Assembly: GCA_030611085.1 (NCBI GenBank) | Contig: JAUWQI010000006.1 | Location: 1 to 52,781 of the forward strand | DNA: 52,781 nucleotides | Direction: 5' to 3' | DNA from: Dehalococcoidia bacterium | Lineage (GTDB): Bacteria > Chloroflexota > Dehalococcoidia > GIF9 > AB-539-J10 | In this document: positions 33,669 to 42,576 of the stretch, in pieces | How the letters are laid out: every line of letters begins with the position of its first letter | Numbering within the stretch: the stretch's first letter is position 1 | Notes under the pieces: model-generated | Databases searched by the model: none | Told to the model about the DNA's origin: nothing | The model's input: the letters and a program-made list of their open reading frames with translations, nothing else | Position numbers and translations under genes: made by a program

Positions 33669-34297
33669 TCCTCCCTCCAGTGATCAACCCATCTCTCGTA
33701 TGGATCATAGTCTATTTCCATTCTTCGCCAGTATATCCCAATGGCTTTGGAATCCTTATCTGCAACTAAAGCTTCTAAGGCCTCTTTGCTAATTTCCACG
33801 CCTCGGGGATTTGTTCCTGGCTTGGGGAGCTTGATATATCTTTCTTTGCCAATCTTTGTAAACACTTTCCTTTGAATCTCTAAAGGTAAGTAATAAAATC
33901 CACCCTCAGCATCCCAATTAATCTGTACAAGTAAAACATCACAGCAAGGATAGTAACTCTCACAAAATTCCCTTGCTTTTTGAGTGTCAACCGTCCATGT
34001 TAGCTTAACTCCACTAAGTCCTTTGCCTGTAATTGTTTTGATGGAAATAGATTGTCCGAACAACTTCAGGTCAACCTCGGGTTCAGTGATGGGAATTCCT
34101 GTCTCTACATTCTCCTCTCCAAACTTATAAATAAGCAAAGCTATTATTATGTTTTCCCTAAGCGAACCCACTTGCATTCCAATGTTTCCTGCTCGTGAGC
34201 TTTCTAGCTCAGCAATGCGAAATAAGCGAGGTAATTTCTTCTGTATTCTAGCTTTGAGCTCTTTATCCTTAAAGACTTCTATGAGATGGCTATTCAC
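33665..34297 (-). CDS. Type II restriction endonuclease, ThaI-like
   Basis: A 210-residue protein. ESSRAGNIGMQVGSLRENII and ITEPEVDLKLFGQSISIKTI resemble, from memory, the ThaI family, whose prototype cuts CGCG. A PD-(D/E)xK-like site is visible as E-V-D, then SIK. The start is GTG with GAGGAG upstream. Overlap with the methyltransferase ensures coupled expression; methylase after nuclease is the translation order. Confidence 0.7.
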   Translation of the reverse strand: MNSHLIEVFKDKELKARIQKKLPRLFRIAELESSRAGNIGMQVGSLRENIIIALLIYKFGEENVETGIPITEPEVDLKLFGQSISIKTITGKGLSGVKLTWTVDTQKAREFCESYYPCCDVLLVQINWDAEGGFYYLPLEIQRKVFTKIGKERYIKLPKPGTNPRGVEISKEALEALVADKDSKAIGIYWRRMEIDYDPYERWVDHWREE

Positions 34298-34335
34298 TTA
34301 TTTACTCCTCAAGCAACTCATCGAATCATTCATAA

Positions 34336-34395
34336 CACCACCATGATTGTTTCCATGAATCACCTCGCCGCCATAATCATAGTGCCAGAAGGCTA
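34336..34395 (-). pseudogene. Duplicated relic of the proB 3' end
   Basis: The minus strand reads AFWHYDYGGEVIHGNNHGGV, closely like the real ProB end ALLGHEYGDEVIHRNNMVVL at 34720-34780. Nucleotides also match, including a shared ATGAATCACCTCG block. The two copies flank the small membrane protein gene as direct repeats about 390 bases apart. Confidence 0.6.
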
Positions 34396-34692
34396 TGCCC
34401 AGGCTCCTATGGGATGAAACATAAATATTGCGCTCAGAGTTAGTCCCAGCAATACCAAACATCCCATAACTATCCCGGCAACCAATAACCCTCTTATCTG
34501 AGCACTTCTAGCATCGGTCACTGTAATGACTTGTCTGTGGATTATCCCGCTGTAGATACAAAAGATGGCACAAACGCCTGATACGACCCAAAGGATACTC
34601 CCAACAGTGCCCCAAAAGTGCGCCATATATGTGGCTATTGAGATACAACTAACGATATAGCTCGCTAGAGCCCATTTCTCTTCTGTTTTCAT
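34393..34692 (-). CDS. Small integral membrane protein (DUF4190-like)
   Basis: A 99-residue protein with three likely helices (about 10-28, 30-50 and 65-92). No firm family; layout resembles DUF4190-type proteins. AAGGAGG lies four bases before the ATG. It sits between proB and the R-M cassette, bracketed by two copies of the proB 3' end. Confidence 0.65.
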   Translation of the reverse strand: MKTEEKWALASYIVSCISIATYMAHFWGTVGSILWVVSGVCAIFCIYSGIIHRQVITVTDARSAQIRGLLVAGIVMGCLVLLGLTLSAIFMFHPIGAWA

Positions 34693-34719
34693 CTTGCCTC
34701 CTTAATAATTTTTAATTCG

Positions 34720-35832
34720 CTACAATACTACCATATTATTTCTATGAATCACCTCGTCGCCATATTCATGGCCTAGAAGAGCCAGGATTTTATCGGAATG
34801 CGCTCCTTCAATAACAAGAATATCACTGGAATCGTAGTTTGAGATGCCGCAGGCAACATGCTTGCCCCGCTTATCAAAGATGTCCACGATGTCACCACGC
34901 TGGAAATCTCCTTCTGCACTTAGCACACCCGCAGGCAGTAAGCTTTTATTTTGCTCCTTAAGAGCTAGCATAGCACCTTTGTCCACTACTATCTTGCCTT
35001 TAGAAGCCAGCCCTGAGAGCATCCACCGCTTTTTACTTTCCATCTTACTCTGTCGTGGGAGGAAAAGTGTGCCTATTTCTTCGCCCCGGCTAATTCTCAC
35101 CAGAACATCAGGTTCTCGCCCATTGGCAATAATTACGCTCACTCCCGAAGAGATTGCTAATTTAGCCGCTTCTATTTTGGTTATCATGCCTCCAGTTCCG
35201 TAACGGTTAGTGGTATCTCTAGCCAGATTTTCGATTTCAGCATCAATCTCATCTACTCGTCGAATGAGTTGCGCTTCAGGATTATAATGTGGGTCGGCAG
35301 TATACAAGCCACCGGTATCGGTAAGCAGCACTAAAAGGTCGGCATCAACCAGGTTAGCCACCATAGCGGAAAGATTATCATTATCTCCGAATTTAAGCTG
35401 CCCAATCTCATCAGTGGCAACGACATCGTTTTCATTGACGATGCAGATTACACCAAGCTCGATAAGAGCCAGCAAAGTATTACGAGCATTAAGATAACCA
35501 CTGCGCTCAGACATATCCACCTTAGTAAGCAATGCCTGGGCTATGGTTATGTCATGTTGACTAAAGAGCTGCTCGTAAGTGTGGATAAGATGACCTTGCC
35601 CTACCGAAGCCAGAATCTGCTTAAAAGGTGTATTTTTGCTCTCGGGAACTCCTTTAAGTTTTTCCCTTCCAGCAGCAATGGCTCCTGAGGAAACTATTAT
35701 TATCTCCCTTCCCTGCCGGTGAAGCAGAGCTACCTGCTCTGCCAAATTAGCCATAAGAGGCAAATCAAGATGGTTAGCACCTGAGGTAAGGAGATTTGTG
35801 CCAACTTTAGCTACTATACGGTGATAAAGCAT
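34720..35832 (-). CDS. proB: Glutamate 5-kinase
   Basis: A 370-residue enzyme for the first step of proline synthesis. The amino-acid-kinase domain shows VAKVGTNLLTSG, IIVSSGAIAAGREKL, NENDVVATDEI and GTGGMITKIEAAKLA. A PUA domain occupies about 280-360 (GKIVVDKGAMLAL onwards). Length is normal. ProA normally follows directly; here 2.1 kb of other genes intervene. Confidence 0.95.
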   Translation of the reverse strand: MLYHRIVAKVGTNLLTSGANHLDLPLMANLAEQVALLHRQGREIIIVSSGAIAAGREKLKGVPESKNTPFKQILASVGQGHLIHTYEQLFSQHDITIAQALLTKVDMSERSGYLNARNTLLALIELGVICIVNENDVVATDEIGQLKFGDNDNLSAMVANLVDADLLVLLTDTGGLYTADPHYNPEAQLIRRVDEIDAEIENLARDTTNRYGTGGMITKIEAAKLAISSGVSVIIANGREPDVLVRISRGEEIGTLFLPRQSKMESKKRWMLSGLASKGKIVVDKGAMLALKEQNKSLLPAGVLSAEGDFQRGDIVDIFDKRGKHVACGISNYDSSDILVIEGAHSDKILALLGHEYGDEVIHRNNMVVL

Positions 35833-35904
35833 TATGCTGAATTATAGCAGGAATAAAAGTCGACAGAGAAGACTATAAGATGTTGGACATATTGAAGCAA
35901 AACT

Positions 35905-37332
35905 TTATTTAGGTCTGTTATCCACCACCTTGACTGTCTTATAGCCACCTGCTTGGGTAGGAATAGTGCCAGCAGCAACCAGCTCCAGCTCTATTGGAAC
36001 ATCGAGTCTAGTTTCCAGAATAGTTTTTACCTCTTTCTCATACTCCAGGTCTGGCAACTTGCGCAATGTTTCCATCCTTAATTTTAGCTTGTCCATATCC
36101 CAACTATCTAAGATTAGCTGATACACCAAAGTGGCATCGGGAATGTCGCCAACGACCACCTCAACATCCCAGGGTAGCAGTTCCTTTCCCTTCACCTTAA
36201 ATATGTCCTTCAATCTGCCTGGACACAACTTCGACCACCTTTTGTTTGTTCTGCCACACTCGCAAATTTCGGTGCTATAAGAATTCTCAAATACATCTTC
36301 CATACCAAAACGGATAAGTGGTGCTGCATGGTTAAAGAATGTAGTAAACACAAGCTCTCCCCTCTCACCCATAGAACACCTTTTACTAGAGCCTGGTTTA
36401 ACCACTTCGATAGCATAAAGGTCTTCACTCTCATGCAAGTCTTCTCTTCCATGCTCACTCGCTGGCTGACACCCATAGAGCACCACGCCATCGTTAGAAC
36501 TCATTATGTTTACAAAGTATTTGGGCTTCTTAAAAAGTGCCAGCAATTCCCGGGCCCCCTTAGGTGTAAGGGGCATGCCACCCGGGAGTGCCACATCGTA
36601 GGGCGCTTCCTCTCCCATCTTTTCAAATTGCCGCCCCAATGTCATCAGAAATTCAGGTGTCATCATAGTGCATAGAGGAGTATAAAACTTCCCAAGCTCG
36701 ATTTGAGTGCGAGCGCTCGCTTCTGGGTCAGGCAAGTAGCCAAATATCTCCTCTGCATAATAAAAAAGGCCAATATTCTCTGCCACCCTCTCCATCCAGT
36801 CTGGAACTATCTGTCCTTTAGCTTTGGGGAAAAAATCTATAAAAGCGCCTCCTGGTCTACAACCCCCAGACCAAAACTCCCTGCACAGAGTTTCCCCGAT
36901 AACTTTAAAGTCATCTGCTGTCCATAAGTAGCTAGTGGGGTTGCCGCTGGTTCCAGTGGATCTGTAGAGTCTGGGAACATCCGGCATTAATTCTTTCACT
37001 GCTCTGGAGCCGAAGGGCGGGAATTCCGCCTCATCTTTGCGTTGCTGGTCTTTTCTCCATACCGGCAATTTCTCCAGGTCATCATATCCCTTTATTTCAT
37101 AAGGGTTTACCCCAGCTCCATCCCAAAGCTTCTTATAGAACTTAGATTTCTCATAAGCCCATCTCACAATATGACGCAGGTGCTTATCCCTAAGTTGTTC
37201 TAACTTCTCCCTGGGAGCACCTTCAATCGGATTATAGAATTTTTCATTAGCCTTCGGCGGCAAATTTGCCCTTAGAGAGCCTTCTTCCTCAAGTTCCTTA
37301 ATATTTTGCCTTGCTTCATCAATAGTAGCCAT
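35905..37332 (-). CDS. PaaK-like acyl/aryl-CoA ligase (second gene of pair)
   Basis: A 475-residue adenylate-forming enzyme of the phenylacetate-CoA ligase group: WAYEKSKFYKKLWDGAGV opening, YRSTGTSGNPTSYLW (ATP loop), and RGELVFTTFFNHAAPLIRFG. The late CPGRLKDIFKVKGKELLPWD segment carries the hinge. It activates a carboxylic acid with ATP and CoA; the acid is unknown. The start at 37332 is chosen over 37362 because AAGGAGGAAGG precedes it. It lies 34 bases after its paralogue. Confidence 0.85.
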   Translation of the reverse strand: MATIDEARQNIKELEEEGSLRANLPPKANEKFYNPIEGAPREKLEQLRDKHLRHIVRWAYEKSKFYKKLWDGAGVNPYEIKGYDDLEKLPVWRKDQQRKDEAEFPPFGSRAVKELMPDVPRLYRSTGTSGNPTSYLWTADDFKVIGETLCREFWSGGCRPGGAFIDFFPKAKGQIVPDWMERVAENIGLFYYAEEIFGYLPDPEASARTQIELGKFYTPLCTMMTPEFLMTLGRQFEKMGEEAPYDVALPGGMPLTPKGARELLALFKKPKYFVNIMSSNDGVVLYGCQPASEHGREDLHESEDLYAIEVVKPGSSKRCSMGERGELVFTTFFNHAAPLIRFGMEDVFENSYSTEICECGRTNKRWSKLCPGRLKDIFKVKGKELLPWDVEVVVGDIPDATLVYQLILDSWDMDKLKLRMETLRKLPDLEYEKEVKTILETRLDVPIELELVAAGTIPTQAGGYKTVKVVDNRPK

Positions 37333-37366
37333 TTCCTTCCTCCTTCCATTGCCATATTGCAAAAAG

Positions 37367-38800
37367 TTAAGCCCTTTTAGGGCGTTTATCCACTACTTTC
37401 ACCGACTTATATCCCCCGGGAGGTGGAGGGAGAGCTCCTTCTGGAACCCAAGTTGCTTCCACGGGAACGCCAAGTTCACTCTCCAGAATAGCCTTCGCTT
37501 CCCTTTCATATTCAGGGTTGGGTAACTCTCTAGAGGTTTCTATCTTCACTTTTAGTTTATCCATATCCCAACCATCCAAAAATATCTGATACATCAATGT
37601 TGTATCAGGTATCTCCCCTATAACTAACTCGACATCCCAGGGCATCAGTTCTTTGCTTCTTACCTTAAAAACATCCTTCAACCTTCCAGGACAAGGTCTG
37701 AGCCATCTCAGGCTTGTCCTGCCACATTCACAGGGCTCAGTGGTAGATAGATTTTCAAATACATCTTCTGTGGAGAATCGAACAAGAGGTAAAACATGGT
37801 TGTAGAAAACAGTGACGACAAGCTCGCCTCTCTCTCCTTCAGCAGCCTTCTCCCCTGTCCCTGGTTTAACCACCTCATATACATATAAGTCCTCGCTTTC
37901 GTGCAAATAATTTAGTCCCTTCTGAGCTGAGAAAGGACACTCAAAATCCACACCACCCTCAATTGAACCGATTAAATTCGGGAATCCCTTCGGCTTTTTA
38001 TACAAGGAGCGCAATTCTTGACGCAATCTTGACGAAAGGGGCATCCCTCCAGGTAGGATTACATCAAAGGGTGGCTCCTTACCCATCTTCTCAAACTGCC
38101 GTCCCAATGCCATCAGAAACTCTGGAGTGGAAAAGGCGCACAAAGGTTCGTAAACTTCTCCCAACTTTATTTGAAAAGTGGCGCTAACCTCAGGGTCAAG
38201 CAGGTAGCCAGCCACCTCTTCATCATAGTAAACAACCCCTATCTTTCTTGCGCTTGATTCAATTATTTCCGGGGCCATTTGACCCCTGGCTGAGGTAGCA
38301 AATCCTATGTAGGCTCCCCCTGCTCTAAAGCCAGCAGCATACATCCACCTGGCACGAGACTCTGCCATTACCTCTAAATCTTCGGGAATCCAAAGAAGCA
38401 TAGTAGGAAATCCAGAGGTTCCTGTTGACCTATATATTCGAGGGACATAAGGGATTAGTTCCTTCACTGCCCTGGAACCAAAGGGGGAATTTTCCGCTTC
38501 ATCCTTCCGCTGCTGCTCTTTGTTCCAAACTGGCAACTTGCCCAAGTCACCGTACCCCTTGATATCACCGGGCTTCACCCCTGCCTCATCCCATAGCTTG
38601 CGGTAGAATGGAGAATACTTGTAAGCCCAACTTATTATATGGCGAAGATGCTTATCTCTGAGCTCCTCTATCCTCTCTCGTGGTGCACATTCGATAGAAT
38701 TGTAGTATTCCGCTTCAACTCTGGGAGGAACATTAGTTCTCACTGAACCTTCCACCTCAAGCTGTGCCAAATATTCCCTTACCTCATCAATAGCAGCCAT
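37367..38800 (-). CDS. PaaK-like acyl/aryl-CoA ligase (first gene of pair)
   Basis: A 477-residue paralogue of the following gene, similar along the whole length (RHIISWAYKYSPFYRKLWDE, YRSTGTSGFPTMLLW, CPGRLKDVFKVRSKELMPWD). GGAGGGACA precedes the ATG. The two could have different acid substrates or form a heteromer, as in some tandem ligase pairs. Divergent from mfd across 126 bases. The substrate cannot be read from the sequence. Confidence 0.85.
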   Translation of the reverse strand: MAAIDEVREYLAQLEVEGSVRTNVPPRVEAEYYNSIECAPRERIEELRDKHLRHIISWAYKYSPFYRKLWDEAGVKPGDIKGYGDLGKLPVWNKEQQRKDEAENSPFGSRAVKELIPYVPRIYRSTGTSGFPTMLLWIPEDLEVMAESRARWMYAAGFRAGGAYIGFATSARGQMAPEIIESSARKIGVVYYDEEVAGYLLDPEVSATFQIKLGEVYEPLCAFSTPEFLMALGRQFEKMGKEPPFDVILPGGMPLSSRLRQELRSLYKKPKGFPNLIGSIEGGVDFECPFSAQKGLNYLHESEDLYVYEVVKPGTGEKAAEGERGELVVTVFYNHVLPLVRFSTEDVFENLSTTEPCECGRTSLRWLRPCPGRLKDVFKVRSKELMPWDVELVIGEIPDTTLMYQIFLDGWDMDKLKVKIETSRELPNPEYEREAKAILESELGVPVEATWVPEGALPPPPGGYKSVKVVDKRPKRA

Positions 38801-38926
38801 TGTCCCTCCGAATTAAAGTGGCAATACAAATTCTATCACTTCTTCGCTCGTATTGGCAACCCATGTTACAATATAAGCGCTCAGCAAATTACTAACAACC
38901 GTTAGCTAGCTGCTGAAAGTAAAGGT

Positions 38927-41900
38927 ATGGAGCTTTCCGGTTTACTTTCCTTGCTTAGAAAAGTCCCCTTTTACAAACAACTGGTGCGGCAAATATCCAC
39001 AGCCAAAGGTGAACACAGTATATCAGTGCTCGATGCCGCCAGGCCTTACTTTATAGCTGCTCTCCATAAAGAGCTTAGTTTACCTTTGATTGTGGTAACC
39101 ACCCAACCTGAGAATGCCAGGACGCTCTATGAGCAACTTCAAGCATGGTGTTCTCCTTCATCCAATTTGCACCGTTTCCCGGAAGTCGGTTCCCCCCCTT
39201 CCACCAACACCATGTCGGAAAGATTACAGGTGCTAGCTTCTTTAGCCCTTTATAAGCCCTCCGCCCCTTGTCATTCTGAGGGAAGCGAAGAATCTAGAGG
39301 CCCTATGGTGGGGATGAACCCTGCTACTACGTTTGGGGTGACAGCTAAACGACCTCCTTTGATAGTAACCTCAGCCTTAGCAGCTATAATTAAAACCGCT
39401 CCTCAAGGAGATTTTGCCTCTGCTTGCCATACTTTAAATCAAGGCATGCATATTGACCCCATAGAACTACTACATAAATGGCAAAGTATCGGCTATGAAA
39501 TGGAGGATGCTGTTGAGGTGCCTGGGCAAGTAAGCAAACGAGGTGGCATTATTGATGTTTTTCCTCCTTGTAGCTCATCACCAGCTCGAATAGAGTTTTT
39601 TGGCAACCAGATTGAGAGCATAAGGCTTTTCGACCCAGAGAGCCAACGCTCCACCACGCCAATACATTCAATAACCATCACTCCAGCTAAAGAGCTTCTC
39701 AACAATGGAAGTATCCTTGACTACCTGGGTGATAATGCTCTTCTTATTCTTGATGACCCAGAGGAAATCAAAGTTGCCATCCAGAGGCTTTATGCCCAAA
39801 GCCAGGAGCTGGAGCAAGGCGAATCACCTCAGTGCTCTCCTCCTCCTTATCTTGCCTGGGAGAAATTAGAGCCCAAAATAAGGGTAAGGCATCGTCTGAT
39901 GTTGAAATCCACCTCGGAGACCCTTCGCTTCGCCCAGGGTGACAAAGGAGACACTCAGAGTGACATAATTGAGAGCAATGGAAGGTTGCTTCGCACCGCT
40001 CGCAATGACATTGCTTTGCCTTTCTCCCCTTGTCAAAGTTATGGAGGCAAATTGGAACGATTCCTCAAGGCAGCCAGGCAAATGCTCCAACAAAGACAAT
40101 CCGTGCTCGTAGTTAGCCATCAAGCAAATCGCCTGGCTGAGCTTCTTCAGGAAGAAGGTATTTATCCCGCATTACAAATGGAACAAGCTCCCCCTCCTGG
40201 TTCAGTCACTGTGCTTCGAGGTTCACTGGCTGAAGGTTGGGAGTTACCAAATATTTTAAATTTAATCACCGATGCTGAGCTCTTTGGCTTTGTGAAGCAA
40301 GCACGCCCAGGTAGAAAAACGCCAGTGCGAACTAGCTTGCTCCTTCCTCAGTCAATGCCAGGAGATTATGTAGTCCATGTTGACCACGGCATTGCCAGAT
40401 TTAATGGTTTAACACGAATGTCCACCGATGGAATTGAGCAGGAATACCTTGTTTTAGAGTACGCTGGCAGCGACAGGCTTTATGTACCCACAGAGCAAAT
40501 AGAGCGCGTCAGTCGCTATATTGGAAGTGGTGACCAGGCACCAATTTTGAGTCGACTGGGAACGCAGGAATGGCAAAGAACAAAGGAACGGGTTAGACAA
40601 TCAGTGGTTGATATGGCTCAGGACTTGCTTGAGCTCTACGCTGCCAGGGAGGTAGCTCCAGGCTTTGCCTTCTCTCCTGACACATTATGGCAGCAGGAAT
40701 TGGAAGCATCATTCCCTTATATGGAAACGCCAGACCAGCTTGAAGCAATTACGGCCGTCAAAGAGGATATGGGAAAAAATAAGCCCATGGACCGGCTCAT
40801 CTGTGGAGATGTGGGCTATGGCAAAACTGAGGTGGCTTTGCGCGCTGCCTTCAAAGCAGTGATGGACAACAAGCAAGTAGCTATACTGGCACCCACCACT
40901 GTGCTGGCTCAGCAACATTTCACTACCTTCACCGAGAGATTGCAAGCTTTTCCTCTAAGAGTGGAAATACTGAGCCGCTTTTGTTCCTCAGAAAAAGAAG
41001 AGAAAATTCGTGAAAGCTTAGCTAATGGCACCACAGATATATGCATCGGCACTCATCGCTTATTGCAAAAAGACATCGTATTCAAAGACCTGGGACTGGT
41101 GGTAATTGATGAAGAGCAACAATTCGGCGTGGCGCAAAAGGAGAGGCTTAAACAAGTGAGAAAAGAGGTAGATACTATCGCCCTGAGCGCCACCCCCATC
41201 CCACGCACCCTCCATATGTCCTTAACCGGAATCAGGGATATGAGCATCATGGAAACACCACCCGAAGAACGCTTATCCATTAAGACCTCTGTTGGTGTTT
41301 ATGATGATACCCTGGTTAGGCAGGCGGTATTGCGTGAGTTGGAGAGAAATGGTCAGGTCTTTTTTGTTCATAATCGAGTTCAGAGCATCGTTTTAGCCGC
41401 CAGCAAGTTACAGGCTCTGGTGCCCGAAGCCAGAATCGCCATTGCTCATGGGCAAATGCCCGAGGAAGAACTAGAAAAAGTGATGGCAGATTTTATCGCT
41501 GGCACTTATGATGTCTTGGTCACCACCACTATTATCCAGTTGGGCTTGGATATGCCCAATGTCAACACGCTAATTATTGACCAGGCTGACAAATTTGGTT
41601 TAGCTCAGCTTTATCAGTTGAGAGGCAGAATAGGCCGTGGCATCAACCAGGCTTATGCTTATTTCCTATATGATAAAGGCAAGCAGCTAACTGCCCAAGC
41701 CCATAAAAGGCTTAAGACTATCTTCGAGGCTACAGAGTTGGGTGCTGGGTTTGGTATTGCTATGAAAGATTTGGAGATTCGTGGCGCGGGGAATCTTCTG
41801 GGTGTTAAGCAGAGTGGGCATATAGTTGCTATAGGTTTTGACCTTTATTGCCAGATGATGGCTGAGGCAGTAGAGGAGGTCAAAAAAGTCAGGAGTCAAA

Positions 41901-42469
41901 GGAGCCGGGAGTCAGGGGAGACTCTGGACTCTCGCCTATCGACTATCTGGACTAATGATGGGAGAGGAACAAGTGAGGGTGAAATTAGGAAGAGCGAAGC
42001 GAAGCAATCTCCCACCATATCCCTACCATTAACCGCCCATATATCGGAGGAGTATGTGCCAAATTTGAACACTCGCTTATCTCTTTACCGCAGATTGGCA
42101 GCCATAGAGCGCATTGAGGAAGTAACGGATGTAACGCAGGAGATCAAGGATAGATTTGGCGCCTTGCCAGAGCCGGTGAAAAATCTCCTTTATATAGTAA
42201 AAACCAGGATTTTAGCCAGCCAGGCTAACCTGAGCTCCATCTCCACTCATGGGAAGCAAATTGTAATAAAGCCGAAACTCCCTCACTTTGCCTCTCCCTT
42301 GAAGGGAGAGGAACAAGGTGAGGGTGAACTACAATCTCTAAGCAGGCATTATGATGGAGCAGTTAAAATAGGAGCTACACAAATAAAATTAGACACCAGT
42401 CGCCCAGGAATTGAATGGACGAAGGTGCTGGAAGAAATATTACTGAGTATAACCTGCCCTTCAACGTAA
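38927..42469 (+). CDS. mfd: Transcription-repair coupling factor
   Basis: An 1180-residue Mfd, a DNA translocase that removes stalled RNA polymerase and recruits UvrA. The UvrB-like N-terminus spans about 1-330. The CarD-like polymerase-interaction domain starts near 480 (GDYVVHVDHGIARFNGLTRM). Walker A is GDVGYGKT (about 627), the DEEQ box lies near 728 (VVIDEEQQFG), and helicase motif VI is QLRGRIGRG. Four segments encoded by dispersed repeats interrupt it, at residues about 114-141, 328-363, 984-1031 and 1119-1134, all in frame. Confidence 0.95.
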   Translation: MELSGLLSLLRKVPFYKQLVRQISTAKGEHSISVLDAARPYFIAALHKELSLPLIVVTTQPENARTLYEQLQAWCSPSSNLHRFPEVGSPPSTNTMSERLQVLASLALYKPSAPCHSEGSEESRGPMVGMNPATTFGVTAKRPPLIVTSALAAIIKTAPQGDFASACHTLNQGMHIDPIELLHKWQSIGYEMEDAVEVPGQVSKRGGIIDVFPPCSSSPARIEFFGNQIESIRLFDPESQRSTTPIHSITITPAKELLNNGSILDYLGDNALLILDDPEEIKVAIQRLYAQSQELEQGESPQCSPPPYLAWEKLEPKIRVRHRLMLKSTSETLRFAQGDKGDTQSDIIESNGRLLRTARNDIALPFSPCQSYGGKLERFLKAARQMLQQRQSVLVVSHQANRLAELLQEEGIYPALQMEQAPPPGSVTVLRGSLAEGWELPNILNLITDAELFGFVKQARPGRKTPVRTSLLLPQSMPGDYVVHVDHGIARFNGLTRMSTDGIEQEYLVLEYAGSDRLYVPTEQIERVSRYIGSGDQAPILSRLGTQEWQRTKERVRQSVVDMAQDLLELYAAREVAPGFAFSPDTLWQQELEASFPYMETPDQLEAITAVKEDMGKNKPMDRLICGDVGYGKTEVALRAAFKAVMDNKQVAILAPTTVLAQQHFTTFTERLQAFPLRVEILSRFCSSEKEEKIRESLANGTTDICIGTHRLLQKDIVFKDLGLVVIDEEQQFGVAQKERLKQVRKEVDTIALSATPIPRTLHMSLTGIRDMSIMETPPEERLSIKTSVGVYDDTLVRQAVLRELERNGQVFFVHNRVQSIVLAASKLQALVPEARIAIAHGQMPEEELEKVMADFIAGTYDVLVTTTIIQLGLDMPNVNTLIIDQADKFGLAQLYQLRGRIGRGINQAYAYFLYDKGKQLTAQAHKRLKTIFEATELGAGFGIAMKDLEIRGAGNLLGVKQSGHIVAIGFDLYCQMMAEAVEEVKKVRSQRSRESGETLDSRLSTIWTNDGRGTSEGEIRKSEAKQSPTISLPLTAHISEEYVPNLNTRLSLYRRLAAIERIEEVTDVTQEIKDRFGALPEPVKNLLYIVKTRILASQANLSSISTHGKQIVIKPKLPHFASPLKGEEQGEGELQSLSRHYDGAVKIGATQIKLDTSRPGIEWTKVLEEILLSITCPST
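39269..39331. repeat. Repeats A and D inside mfd, site 1
   Basis: TGTCATTCTGAGGGAAGCGA (repeat A) is followed by GGTGGGGATGAACC (repeat D, 39307-39331). The frame reads CHSEGSEESRGPMVGMNPAT, between ALYKPSAP and a normal Mfd PPLIVTSALAA. Confidence 0.8.
39917..40012. repeat. Repeat A-like segments inside mfd, site 2
   Basis: GAGACCCTTCGCTTCGCCCA matches the right arm of the copy at 14331. GTTGCTTCGCACCGCTCGCA then ATGACA is a related half. The frame reads ETLRFAQGD and LLRTARND. Confidence 0.7.
41890..42012. repeat. Repeat cluster inside mfd, site 3
   Basis: Contains GGAGTCAAAGGAGCCGGGAG and ACTCTGGACTCTCGCC low-complexity units, a repeat C half (GATGGGAGAGG, AGTGAGGGTGAA) and AGCGAAGCGAAGCAATCTCC. 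It lies between the translocase and the C-terminal D7 domain. Confidence 0.65.
42291..42328. repeat. Repeat C inside mfd, site 4
   Basis: CCTCTCCCTTGAAGGGAGAG then AGGTGAGGGTGAA. The frame reads ASPLKGEEQGEGE. The copy in the DUF1616 gene is nearly the same DNA read in a different direction relative to its host. Confidence 0.8.
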
Positions 42470-42514
42470 GAAGCACCAACAGCTTATCGTCCTCCGCACA
42501 CTTCCATAATAAAG

Positions 42515-42539
42515 TACCCCTCCCTAGAAGGGAGGGGTA
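42515..42539. terminator. Hairpin between convergent mfd and MFS genes
   Basis: TACCCCTCCCT and AGGGAGGGGTA form a perfect 11-bp stem with a 3-base loop. An A8 run follows on the plus strand rather than a T-run, so the hairpin is not a textbook intrinsic terminator for either gene. Confidence 0.45.
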
Positions 42540-42576
42540 TCAAAAAAAAGCTAAGAGCCCCTTTTCAACACTTTTG

